Shown here: positions 13,632 through 20,654 of the stretch, one piece after another
Position numbering within the stretch: the first letter of the stretch is position 1
How the letters are laid out: the number at the start of each line of letters is the position of its first letter
Source: DATIJJ01 sp035478795
GTDB taxonomy: Bacteria > Pseudomonadota > Gammaproteobacteria > DSM-16500
Assembly (NCBI GenBank): GCA_035478795.1
Contig: DATIJJ010000080.1
Location: 1-20,654 of the forward strand
Length of the DNA: 20,654 nt
Reading direction: 5' to 3'
Notes under the pieces: model-generated
Told to the model about the DNA's origin: nothing
Seen by the model: only the letters and a program-made list of their open reading frames with translations
Databases searched by the model: none
Position numbers and translations under genes: made by a program

Positions 13632-15209
13632 ATGATAACAGAGGACATGCGCCCTTTATTTGACGCCATCACAGATAGCGCCGTCTTGCTTGATCGCGGA
13701 GGACGGATAGTCGAATGGAACCAGGGCGCCACTGCGCTTTTTGGCTATCCTAAAAAAGAAGTCCTCGGCCGTTCCCTGAACCTCGTCTATCAACAAAGCC
13801 ATCCCTTTCCCAAAATTATCCAGGAAGTCTTGCCTGCGCAAAAAAAATGGGTGCAGGAGACAAACTTTTATCGAAAAAATGGCACGCCCGGTGTCTGTAA
13901 CAGTAGCGCAAGCCTGATTGTTTCTCCGCAAAATGGTAAATCATTCGCCCTGATTACACACCAGAATATTACTTCGCATAAAAATATTGAGGAAGAATTG
14001 AAGACAGCCCATCAGAAAATCCTCGCTGATTTGAACGAATGCCTTGAATTGTTTTATCTGAACAATGCCTCTTTCATTAAAACACTGGCTGCAACCGAAC
14101 AGCTTGAAAAAAAATGCCGGGAAAGTGAATTGCATTTCCATCTGCTTGCAGAAAATGCGACAGATATTATTTCAAGACATACACCGGGCGGCCAGTATCT
14201 TTATGTCTCGCCTTCCTGCAAAACATTATTAGGTTATTCGCCAGAAGAATTGATTGGCCATAATGCCCATAAATGGGTGCATTATGAAGATATTGGCAAG
14301 TATAAAAGAGCTTTTAATCGTCGAAAGGAAACCGGCCATCATCATATTCTCACCTATCGCATTCGACGCAAGGATGGCGAATATCGCTGGTTTGAAAGCA
14401 ATATACGCATCATTCGCGATGAGTCCAGTCATACCATTCATGAAGTTCAAACGGCATCACGCGATGTCACGGATTACATTCTTGACAAAAAAGCACGTCT
14501 GCGTGGGCAGCAACTCGCACATGTATTTCGTCTGAGTACGATGGAAGAAATGGCTTCCGGCATGGCCCATGAAATCAGTCAGCCGCTGGCTGCGATTGTC
14601 AATTACACCCAGGGCTGTGTGCGTTATTTGCAAAAGGAAAGCCATGACCCGACGCAATTGGCCGAAATCATGAATAAGGCCGTCGCCCAGGCAGAACGCG
14701 CAGGTGAAGTGATTCATCGCCTGAAAAATTTTTTCTGTAAAGGTCAATTGATCAAGACCACATGCAAAATTAACAGTCTGATTCGTGAAGCCGTAACATT
14801 GCTTCGTAACGAATTGAATCGCACCAAAACCAAAATCGAATTTGATCTTGAAAAAGACATTCATCTCATTTCAGCGGATCGTATTCAGTTACAACAGGTG
14901 ATTTTAAATCTCATCCAGAATGCGATGGAAGCCATGCATGAAACCGATTCCACTCAAAGACGCATTCAGATTCAAAGTCGTACCTTAAACCAGAAATTCA
15001 TTGAAATTACGGTGTGCGACACGGGACCAGGGTTTAGCAAGGAAATCGTGCATAAAGTCTTTCAACCTTTTTTTACGACCAAGGCCAATGGCCGCGGGAT
15101 GGGACTCGCTATCTGCCGTTCCATTATTGAAGCACACGGTGGACAGTTCAATATCCATCCGAACACAAATAATGACAGCTGGATACGATTCACGCTGCCC
15201 TCACATTAG
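13632..15209 (+). CDS. Soluble PAS-PAS sensor histidine kinase, FixL-like
   Basis: Sensor kinase of 525 residues with no membrane segment. PAS 1 at about 8-115 (AVLLDRGGRIVEWNQGATAL), a helical linker at 115-165, PAS 2 at about 168-285 (NATDIISRHTPGGQYLYVSP, plus PAC GEYRWFESNIR), a HisKA domain with phospho-acceptor His313 in MASGMAHEISQPLAAIVNY, and an HATPase domain with N-box NLIQNAMEA (426-434), DTGPGF (463-468) and GRGMGLAI (487-494). The H-box is of the FixL/TtrS/DctB class. Neither PAS shows an obvious heme-binding signature that I can be sure of, so the signal is unknown. ATG 13632 has AGGAG at 13626-13630. It is 11 bases before the response regulator. Confidence 0.94.
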   Translation: MITEDMRPLFDAITDSAVLLDRGGRIVEWNQGATALFGYPKKEVLGRSLNLVYQQSHPFPKIIQEVLPAQKKWVQETNFYRKNGTPGVCNSSASLIVSPQNGKSFALITHQNITSHKNIEEELKTAHQKILADLNECLELFYLNNASFIKTLAATEQLEKKCRESELHFHLLAENATDIISRHTPGGQYLYVSPSCKTLLGYSPEELIGHNAHKWVHYEDIGKYKRAFNRRKETGHHHILTYRIRRKDGEYRWFESNIRIIRDESSHTIHEVQTASRDVTDYILDKKARLRGQQLAHVFRLSTMEEMASGMAHEISQPLAAIVNYTQGCVRYLQKESHDPTQLAEIMNKAVAQAERAGEVIHRLKNFFCKGQLIKTTCKINSLIREAVTLLRNELNRTKTKIEFDLEKDIHLISADRIQLQQVILNLIQNAMEAMHETDSTQRRIQIQSRTLNQKFIEITVCDTGPGFSKEIVHKVFQPFFTTKANGRGMGLAICRSIIEAHGGQFNIHPNTNNDSWIRFTLPSH

Positions 15210-15220
15210 GAGATTCAGAC

Positions 15221-15823
15221 ATGGACCCAATTGTGTATGTTGTCGATGATGATCAGGCGATGGTGGAATCCTTGTCCTGGATCATTGAATCCGTCGGACT
15301 CAAGGCAAAAACGTTTATCCGCACCCAGGATTTTCTGGATCAATACAACCCGCTGCAACACGGCTGCCTGTTACTGGATGTGCGTATGCCAGGCATGAGC
15401 GGTCCCGAGTTACAACTGCGGTTAAATGACAAGGGTGCAACCATTCCGATTATTTTTATCAGTGGACATGGCGATGTGCCGTTGGCGGTACGGGTCATGA
15501 AGGCAGGTGCCGTGGATTTTTTAACCAAACCCTTCAACGATCAGCTGTTGCTTGAAAGTATCAACAAGGCATTGCGTCTGGACAAGATCAACCGCGAGAA
15601 GCAACAGGAAAATGCCCAGGCAGAAGCCAAGTTTGCACTCCTGTCCCCACGTGAATTACAAGTCATGCAAGGCATTGTCGCGGGTAAACAAAACAAGGTC
15701 ATTTCATCCGAATTAAATATTTCGCTTAAAACCGTCGAAGCACATCGCGCGAGCGTCATGAAGAAAATGTCAGTCAGGTCCGTTCCGGATCTCGTCAAAC
15801 TGGTGCTGGCGAATGGGGTATAA
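15221..15823 (+). CDS. FixJ/NarL-type response regulator
   Basis: Response regulator of 200 residues paired with the kinase just upstream. Receiver domain 1-120: acidic pocket VVDDDQ (7-12), phospho-acceptor Asp53 in LLLDVRMPGMSG, switch residue in FISGHGDV, Lys in FLTKPF. LuxR-type helix-turn-helix at about 141-195 (LSPRELQVMQGIVAGKQNKV and SLKTVEAHRASVMKKMSVRS). The FISGHGD-PLAVRVMKAGA segment is typical of the FixJ group, which often controls respiration or nitrogen/sulfur-oxide responses; its targets here are unknown, with the downstream Usp and phosphofructokinase genes as candidates. TTAGGAG lies about eight bases before the ATG. Confidence 0.95.
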   Translation: MDPIVYVVDDDQAMVESLSWIIESVGLKAKTFIRTQDFLDQYNPLQHGCLLLDVRMPGMSGPELQLRLNDKGATIPIIFISGHGDVPLAVRVMKAGAVDFLTKPFNDQLLLESINKALRLDKINREKQQENAQAEAKFALLSPRELQVMQGIVAGKQNKVISSELNISLKTVEAHRASVMKKMSVRSVPDLVKLVLANGV

Positions 15824-16086
15824 CCCTTATTTTTTTTGCCGAAAAACAGCCTCAAATTGCTTTTTTTATGCATAAATAATAATGATATATTTATAAATTA
15901 ATCAAATCCCGGTTTTATCCTAAGTGTAAACCCTCGAAATACCAGGGAACGGCAAGCAATCTCCTCCTGGTTTGCTCCAATTTCATTAAGCCATAAATGG
16001 TGAGACCATAGGCGTTCCCCCGCTGGAAAGGCCGTGGAAAACATCAGGGAAATGATAAAACATAAACAGAAATGGAGAAAGCAGTC
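15824..16086 (+). other. Intergenic leader upstream of the Usp-like gene
   Basis: 263 bp without a gene. It opens with GGGT-ATA-ACCC followed by a run of eight T (15816-15837), a weak terminator for the response regulator. It then has AT-rich promoter-like sequence and several possible RNA stems: ACCAGG (15941-15946) with CCTGGT (15966-15971), and ATGGT-GAG-ACCAT (15997-16009) enclosed by GCC/GGC (15990-15992, 16011-16013). A purine-rich stretch with AAATGGAGAAAG precedes the start codon. Confidence 0.5.
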
Positions 16087-16533
16087 ATGAGTGAGTCAAA
16101 AGTAGTCTCAAAAAATGTGTTACTCGTCACGAACGCGATCACCGATGGCGAAATACTGTTGATCAAGGAAGCAGTCAGTCATGCAAAAGAACAAAAACTC
16201 GATATTCATCTGAATCTTGTGCATGTGATTCCGAACTTGCCAGCCTGTTATTTCAATATTCCATCGATGGTGCTGTTAACGGAAAGTTATTATGAAGAAG
16301 GTTCCGGTGCACTGACCACCATTGGCGAATCATTAAATATTGCGAAGAAAAACCAATGGCTGATTACCGGAAAAATTCGGGCTGAAGTCCTGCGACTGGC
16401 CAGTCGCCTGCGCACCCATTTTATTCTGGCCAGCCACACCAGTATTCAGGATTTGCATAAATCGTTTCTTTTTATGAAGAAAGAAGCCAATCCGACACCG
16501 ATTCGAAGCATTGGAAGTCTTGTGAGGATATAG
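16087..16533 (+). CDS. UspA-like universal stress protein
   Basis: Short cytoplasmic protein of 148 residues with the alpha/beta layout of universal stress proteins: first strand NVLLVTNAI, HLNLVHVIP, a middle helix, then AEVLRLASRLRTHFILASHT, the region where Usp proteins have their last core strand. The ATP-binding G-2x-G-9x-G(S/T) motif is not seen, so it would be of the non-ATP-binding UspA class. ATG 16087 is preceded by GGAGAAAG; a longer start at 16072 (MEKAV) is possible but has no ribosome-binding site. The family is weakly conserved and the function is inferred from fold only. Confidence 0.72.
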   Translation: MSESKVVSKNVLLVTNAITDGEILLIKEAVSHAKEQKLDIHLNLVHVIPNLPACYFNIPSMVLLTESYYEEGSGALTTIGESLNIAKKNQWLITGKIRAEVLRLASRLRTHFILASHTSIQDLHKSFLFMKKEANPTPIRSIGSLVRI

Positions 16534-16535
16534 AA

Positions 16536-16576
16536 GGGCCCTGATGCTTGTTCCGGGCCCAAAATCCATATATAGT
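16536..16576 (+). promoter_or_regulatory. Hairpin and promoter upstream of phosphofructokinase
   Basis: GGGCCC (16536-16541) pairs with GGGCCC (16555-16560) around a 13-nt loop, a few bases after the Usp stop. Inside and beyond it lies TTGTTC (16548-16553), a 17-bp spacer and TATAGT (16571-16576), a fair sigma-70 promoter that would start transcription about 26 bases before the phosphofructokinase ATG. The hairpin has no T-tract, so it is not a classical terminator. Confidence 0.5.
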
Positions 16577-16608
16577 CTGCGCATTTCTTTCAATCCGGAA
16601 TGAAGACT

Positions 16609-17883
16609 ATGCAAAAATTCAATGCGCAAAAATTCAATGCGTTATATGCCCAGTCAGGTGGCGTCACTTCTGTCATTAATGCAACGGCCTCAGGTGTCAT
16701 TCAAACCGTGCGACAGCATGCTGATCAAATGGGCAGCGTGTATGCAGCACGTAATGGTATTATTGGCGCGCTAACTGAAGACCTGATCGACACATCCCAT
16801 GAATCCGATGCCGATATTGCGGCATTGCGACATACACCTGCCGGTGCATTTGGTTCCTGCCGACATAAACTGGGATCGTTTGAAAAACATCGCGCGCAAT
16901 ATGAACGATTGATTGAAGTTTTTTCCGCACATAATATCCGTTACTTTTTTTACAACGGTGGCGGAGATTCACAGGATACGGCGTTTAAGGTTTCACAAAT
17001 TGCAAATCTCTCAGGTTATCCCTTGACCTGCATCGGCATTCCAAAAACCATCGATAATGATTTGCCGTTTACGGATAATTCACCTGGATTTGGTTCGGTT
17101 GCAAAATACGTGGCGGTTTCGATTCGCGAAGCAGGACTGGATGTGGCTTCGATGGCACTCACCTCGACGAAAGTTTTTATTCTGGAAGTCATGGGTCGAC
17201 ACACCGGCTGGATTGCGGCAAGTGGCGGGCTTTCCGCAACGAAGGCAGGTGATTCGCCGCACATTATTTTATTTCCCGAAATTCCTTTTGTACTCGACAC
17301 TTTTTTAGCGCGTGTCAAACAGTGTGTCGATCAATATGGCTATTGCTCGATTGTGGCCTCGGAAGGTGTGCGGAATCCCGATGGGTCGTTTATTTCCGAA
17401 TCCGGTTTGGTCGATGCCTTTGGTCATAAACAACTGGGGGGTGTGGCGCCACTGCTTGCAAAAGAGATCAAGGAAAAAACGGGTTTTAAATATCACTGGG
17501 CGGTCGCGGATTATTTACAACGTTCAGCCCGTCATATTGCATCGAAAACAGATGTCGAACAGGCTTATGCATTGGGTCAGGCAGCCGTTGAACTGGCACT
17601 CGCAGGCAAAAATGCCATCATGCCAATTATTGTACGTGAACCCGGGAAACCCTATCGCTGGTCCATTGGCGAGGCACCGCTTGAAAAAGTCGCCAATGTG
17701 GAAGTCCACATGCCGCGTGATTTTATTACAGAAGACGGTTTTGGTATCACTGAAAAATGTCGCGACTATCTGCTGCCTTTGATTCAGGGAGAAGATTATC
17801 CGCCATATCAAAATGGCCTGCCGCAGTATGTGACCCTAAAAAATAAAGCCGTTGAAAAAAAACTGGCGCCAGCGACTAATTAG
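16609..17883 (+). CDS. pfp: PPi-dependent 6-phosphofructokinase
   Basis: Glycolytic enzyme converting fructose 6-phosphate to the 1,6-bisphosphate, here predicted to use pyrophosphate reversibly. 424 residues. Substrate and phosphate motifs: YAQSGGVTSVINA (13-25), NGGGDSQDT (116-124), PKTIDND (145-151) and MGRHTGW (195-201). Lys in place of Gly in P-K-TIDND, and a non-GGDGS motif, are the marks of PPi enzymes, although PPi use is inferred. ATG 16609 has GGAATGAAG before it and is preferred over ATG 16600. The N-terminus carries an in-frame tandem duplication of QKFNA. It converges on cvpA with its end inside a shared terminator. Confidence 0.92.
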   Translation: MQKFNAQKFNALYAQSGGVTSVINATASGVIQTVRQHADQMGSVYAARNGIIGALTEDLIDTSHESDADIAALRHTPAGAFGSCRHKLGSFEKHRAQYERLIEVFSAHNIRYFFYNGGGDSQDTAFKVSQIANLSGYPLTCIGIPKTIDNDLPFTDNSPGFGSVAKYVAVSIREAGLDVASMALTSTKVFILEVMGRHTGWIAASGGLSATKAGDSPHIILFPEIPFVLDTFLARVKQCVDQYGYCSIVASEGVRNPDGSFISESGLVDAFGHKQLGGVAPLLAKEIKEKTGFKYHWAVADYLQRSARHIASKTDVEQAYALGQAAVELALAGKNAIMPIIVREPGKPYRWSIGEAPLEKVANVEVHMPRDFITEDGFGITEKCRDYLLPLIQGEDYPPYQNGLPQYVTLKNKAVEKKLAPATN

Positions 17884-17898
17884 TCGCCGGTTTTTTTT
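17855..17898. terminator. Bidirectional palindromic terminator at pfp/cvpA junction
   Basis: GCGACTAATTAGTCGC at 17872-17887 is a perfect palindrome. It is followed on the plus strand by CGG and eight T (17891-17898) and on the minus strand, after CTGGCGCCAG (itself palindromic), by eight T (complement of A-tract 17855-17862). Both convergent genes end within it, so one element stops both transcripts. Confidence 0.85.
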
Positions 17899-18487
17899 CA
17901 CCCGCCATCGAATTTTGAACACCCGTCGTGATTTTTTCGAGTGTCTGTCCGACTTTTGATTTAAGCGACTCCACATCCGGCTGCACTTTACTCCCCAGCC
18001 ATTGAACAGTGGGCTGGAAGGATTTAACCAGAGACGATTCCATCCAATACGGTTGTTCGGCCATCGGTGACAATTGCCCGATAAACACAATCAGCAAATT
18101 GACGAGATACCCTCGTGCCAGACCAAACACCGCGCCGAAAAATCGATTAAAAAAACTGATCCCATCGCCTTCCACCACCCGATTTACAAAATACCCGATC
18201 AGGGAACCCGCGAGAAGCGTCAGCAAAAACAACACGGAAAAACTGACGCCCAGTGCCAGCATGGACGGTTCACCCGCTGTTGCCGCCGCCGTTGTGACCG
18301 TCGATTGCGCACTTTCAGTACTTGCAAATGCCAGGGCCACCGGCCTTGAAAACAACCCCGCCACAATAAACGCCGCGATCCAGGTAACAAGCGAAATCAC
18401 TTCCCGGGCCCCGCCCCGCAGAAGACCACTCACCGTTGAGATAAAAAAGATCGCAAGAAGCGTATAATCCACCCAGTTAAATGTCAT
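17876..18487 (-). CDS. cvpA: CvpA family inner-membrane protein
   Basis: Predicted four-span membrane protein of 203 residues (E. coli CvpA 162). Spans at about 6-22, 31-49, 76-100 and 116-137, with the family motifs DYTLLAIFFISTVSGLLRGG near the N-terminus and FFNRFFGAVFGLARG at about 112-126. CvpA is linked to colicin V production and bile/envelope tolerance in enterics; the molecular role is unclear. A 65-residue polar C-terminal tail is present. The ATG at 18487 has AAGGA about eight bases upstream. Its TAG stop lies inside the shared palindrome with pfp, an 8-base overlap. Confidence 0.93.
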   Translation of the reverse strand: MTFNWVDYTLLAIFFISTVSGLLRGGAREVISLVTWIAAFIVAGLFSRPVALAFASTESAQSTVTTAAATAGEPSMLALGVSFSVLFLLTLLAGSLIGYFVNRVVEGDGISFFNRFFGAVFGLARGYLVNLLIVFIGQLSPMAEQPYWMESSLVKSFQPTVQWLGSKVQPDVESLKSKVGQTLEKITTGVQNSMAGEKKPATN

Positions 18488-18578
18488 GTCTGATTTCCTT
18501 ATTTATGGCCTGCCTTCATCATGTCATAATATCATGTATAGTAGTGGAAAACATAACCCCTGAGGAATGCCGTCGCAC

Positions 18579-20393
18579 ATGGAAGAAGATCTGATCAATG
18601 TCATCCGGCGCAATAAAATTTTCTCATCCATTCCGGAAGAAAGCATTCCGCCGATTTTACCCCAATTCACCCGCATGGAATTGAAACGATTCGAAACGCT
18701 TTTCTATCAGGGGGATCCCTCGACCGATATTTATCTGGTATTAAGCGGGAAACTGTCTGCAGCGCTCACGAATGTGGCGGGTGAAACACGCATCATAGGA
18801 TCGATTGAGCCCGGGGAAGCCGTCGGTGAATCCGGTGCATTGACGGCTGAACCGCGTGCCCTCACCATCAAGGCGATCGAGAATGCGGTGTTATACCGAC
18901 TTGGCAGCAAGGATTTCATTGAACTTTGTCATCAATATCCGGCGATGATGTTTGCTGCCATTCATCCGGTGATTGAGCGTTCGAGAAGTATCATTCAATT
19001 ACTGTCTTCTGAAAAAATCACGCGTCACCTTGTCATTGCACCGGCGAACCGGCATGTTTCGCTGGAACAGTTCGCTGAAAAAATTCGTGATCATGTCAAA
19101 AATTATCCGAGCCTGATTTTATTGTCGGAATATGAAAGTGAATTTAATCATCCGAAAATGTCATCCGAGGAATTACGTGAAAAAATTGCGTTAATTGAAA
19201 AAGACCGAAAAAGATCCCACAAATTTTTGTATTTGTTGAAATCCTGTGAGACAGCGCTTGGGAGAATGGCGTTACGCAAGGCGAATATTATTTACATTAC
19301 AACACACAGTGATTCGCCACCGGGCATTGACCGATTGCTTGTCGAGCGCTTTCAAACGCATCGCATTCATTTCAAACCGGAGGCAGCCCTGATTGTCTTG
19401 CATGCAGAAGCCACTGCCATGCCGCAAAATACGGCGAGCTGGCTGACGCAAATGCCGTTTGATACCTATCATCACGTGCGGCTCAATGTAACGCGTGATT
19501 ATCTTCGATTGTTGCGTTTTATTCGCGGCAAGGCGGTGGGTGTGATTTTAAGTGGTGGTGGCACGCGCGGGTGGGCGCATCTGGGTGCTATCAAGGCGAT
19601 CCGTGAGCGAAAAATTCCGATTGATATGATTGGCGGCACGAGTGTGGGTGCGATTGTGGCTGCGTGTTATGCGATTCATCAATCCTATGAAGATGCGTAC
19701 GAGCGTTTTTATAAAATCATTGAGCAATCGGCGACGGCCGTTTCCTGGCGCAGCTTAACCTGGCCTGTGATTTCGCTTTTTAGTGCAAAAGGTTTTACGC
19801 AATCCCTGATGGATGTATTTCAAAATAATCGAATTGAAAATTTATGGCTGCCCTACTTTTGCATTTCCTGCAATCTGGCGACCAATGCGGAAGAAGTGCA
19901 TCGCAAGGGATTGTTGTGGCAAAAAATCCGCGCGAGTTCCGCGATTCCGGGTGTGATTCCGCCGATGGTGATTGACAATGAATTGCATCTGGATGGGGGT
20001 TTATTAAATAATTTGCCGGTCGATGTGAGTCGTGCGTTGCTTGGCCGGCGTGCAAAAATCATTGCAGTGGATTTAAATAATTTCACGCATGATCGGCACA
20101 AATATTTTTTCCCGCCGATTTTAACGTTTAAAAAAACGCTGATGGCGAAATTGGGTTTTACGCTCGAAAATTATCATTTTCCGCGTTTTATTGATACGTT
20201 CATGCGTGGAATTTTCATGGGGTCGTTATTAAAATCGATGCAAAATGGATTGTCTGCGAATGTGCTGGTGAATCTGGATTTGAATAAATTCCGGTTGTTG
20301 CATGCGAATTTAAAACAGGCTGACAGATTGATACAAATTGGTTATGAAGAAACGATCCGGCAGCTGGATTCGATTGAGGCGGATGAGGGTTAA
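18579..20393 (+). CDS. Patatin-like phospholipase with cNMP-binding domain (NTE/RssA type)
   Basis: 604 residues. An N-terminal cyclic-nucleotide-binding domain (about 14-130) has VGESGALTAEPRALTIKA with Glu84 and Arg93 where nucleotide-binding members have them. A middle region of about 190 residues (130-310) follows. The patatin domain has the oxyanion loop SGGGTRG (325-331), nucleophile Ser355 in GTSVG, and dyad Asp472 in LDGGLLNNLP. The architecture matches neuropathy-target-esterase-like bacterial lysophospholipases; substrate and whether a nucleotide binds are unknown. No membrane segment or signal peptide is seen. I prefer ATG 18579 since GAGGA (18562-18566) abuts the earlier ATG 18567. 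A TATAGT at 18537-18542 may be its -10. Confidence 0.93.
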   Translation: MEEDLINVIRRNKIFSSIPEESIPPILPQFTRMELKRFETLFYQGDPSTDIYLVLSGKLSAALTNVAGETRIIGSIEPGEAVGESGALTAEPRALTIKAIENAVLYRLGSKDFIELCHQYPAMMFAAIHPVIERSRSIIQLLSSEKITRHLVIAPANRHVSLEQFAEKIRDHVKNYPSLILLSEYESEFNHPKMSSEELREKIALIEKDRKRSHKFLYLLKSCETALGRMALRKANIIYITTHSDSPPGIDRLLVERFQTHRIHFKPEAALIVLHAEATAMPQNTASWLTQMPFDTYHHVRLNVTRDYLRLLRFIRGKAVGVILSGGGTRGWAHLGAIKAIRERKIPIDMIGGTSVGAIVAACYAIHQSYEDAYERFYKIIEQSATAVSWRSLTWPVISLFSAKGFTQSLMDVFQNNRIENLWLPYFCISCNLATNAEEVHRKGLLWQKIRASSAIPGVIPPMVIDNELHLDGGLLNNLPVDVSRALLGRRAKIIAVDLNNFTHDRHKYFFPPILTFKKTLMAKLGFTLENYHFPRFIDTFMRGIFMGSLLKSMQNGLSANVLVNLDLNKFRLLHANLKQADRLIQIGYEETIRQLDSIEADEG

Positions 20394-20420
20394 CGCCTTT
20401 TGATTCAGTCACTGAAAACT

Positions 20421-20571
20421 AATCTGCTCTAATTAATCTGCTCTAATTAATCTGCTCTAATTAATCTGCTCTAATTAATCTGCTCTAATTAATCTGCTCT
20501 AATTAATCTCCGCTAATTCATCTGCTCTAATTAATCTGCTCTAATTAATCTCCGCTAATTCATCTGAACTA
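20421..20571. repeat. 14-bp tandem repeat, ten units plus a degenerate end
   Basis: Unit AATCTGCTCTAATT is repeated without gaps from 20421 to 20560 (units at 20421, 20435, 20449, 20463, 20477, 20491, 20505, 20519, 20533, 20547). Units 7 and 10 are AATCTCCGCTAATT, units 8 and the broken eleventh start CATCTG, so the last part is a duplication of a 42-bp, three-unit block. The array begins 27 bp after the phospholipase stop and runs into the 94-bp palindrome. It is not coding and has no unique spacers. Confidence 0.95.
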
Positions 20572-20654
20572 TCCGAGCCGCGACCGTCAGGGAGCGTCAC
20601 AGGTTCTGCAAGATATCAATGGAATTAATAAGTATCGTGACGCTCCCTGACGGT
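20572..20654. repeat. 94-bp dispersed palindromic element, copy 2 (cut by window end)
   Basis: Left arm 20572-20600 is identical to 3951-3979; spacer 20601-20636 differs from copy 1 at three bases; the right arm is identical as far as the window goes (18 of 29 bases). Same orientation as copy 1. The right arm continues beyond the window. Confidence 0.93.

Noticed and set aside
16536..16560. GGGCCC hairpin as a rho-independent terminator
   Set aside because: No T-tract follows on either strand, and a plausible promoter overlaps it.
20421..20571. Possible CRISPR array or replication iterons
   Set aside because: The 14-bp units are contiguous with no unique spacers, and there are no cas genes, dnaA boxes or rep gene nearby.

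Overview
This window looks like core chromosome of a gammaproteobacterium. The gene order mraZ-rsmH-ftsL-ftsI, the block rsmI<>lpoA-yraN-gmhA/diaA-dolP, and rplM-rpsI-(tRNA-Gln)-sspA-sspB are all gammaproteobacterial arrangements, and RNase P RNA is of the bacterial A type. A PPi-type phosphofructokinase, an HU protein with a long basic tail and several short repeat families fit a Legionellales/Coxiellaceae-like organism, but that placement is inference.

Layout. 1-3608 (minus strand): start of the division/cell-wall cluster, mraZ, rsmH, ftsL, ftsI, tightly packed; after ftsI the strand runs into a 50-bp tandem repeat instead of directly into murE. 3609-4098: a gene-poor control region with a four-copy, 10-bp-phased MraZ operator, a duplicated 28-bp AT-rich segment, and a 94-bp near-perfect palindrome abutting 16-bp tandem repeats. 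4099-4462 (minus): rnpB. 4500-9045: rsmI (minus) divergent from lpoA-yraN-gmhA/diaA-dolP and a second dolP paralogue, the two dolP copies being separated by an inverted pair of REP-like hairpins. 9071-11381: rplM-rpsI-tRNA-Gln(CUG)-sspA-sspB, with another REP-like hairpin between sspA and sspB. 11540-13497: HU-like protein (plus), then, on the minus strand, mpl overlapped by a predicted 38-residue membrane microprotein. 13632-17883: a FixL/FixJ-like two-component pair, a Usp-like protein, and a PPi-dependent phosphofructokinase. 17876-18487 (minus): cvpA, convergent with the kinase gene across a palindromic terminator that encodes the last residues of both proteins. 18579-20393: a patatin-like phospholipase with a cyclic-nucleotide-binding domain. 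20421-20654: ten 14-bp tandem repeats running into a second copy of the 94-bp palindrome, cut by the window edge.

How genes fit together. Peptidoglycan synthesis and envelope integrity dominate: FtsI and FtsL (septal synthesis), LpoA (PBP activator), Mpl (peptidoglycan recycling), DolP-type lipoproteins and a GmhA-like isomerase (LPS heptose). A second theme is translation and stringent/stress adaptation (L13, S9, tRNA-Gln, SspA, SspB, HU, Usp, and the redox/oxygen-type PAS kinase-regulator pair).

I see no mobile element with a transposase, no CRISPR array and no obvious defence system. The most unusual material is non-coding: three copies of a small hairpin family with compensatory stem changes, a dispersed palindrome that both times touches a short tandem array, the palindromic convergent gene end, a very short RNase P P3 hairpin, and the overlapping microprotein gene.
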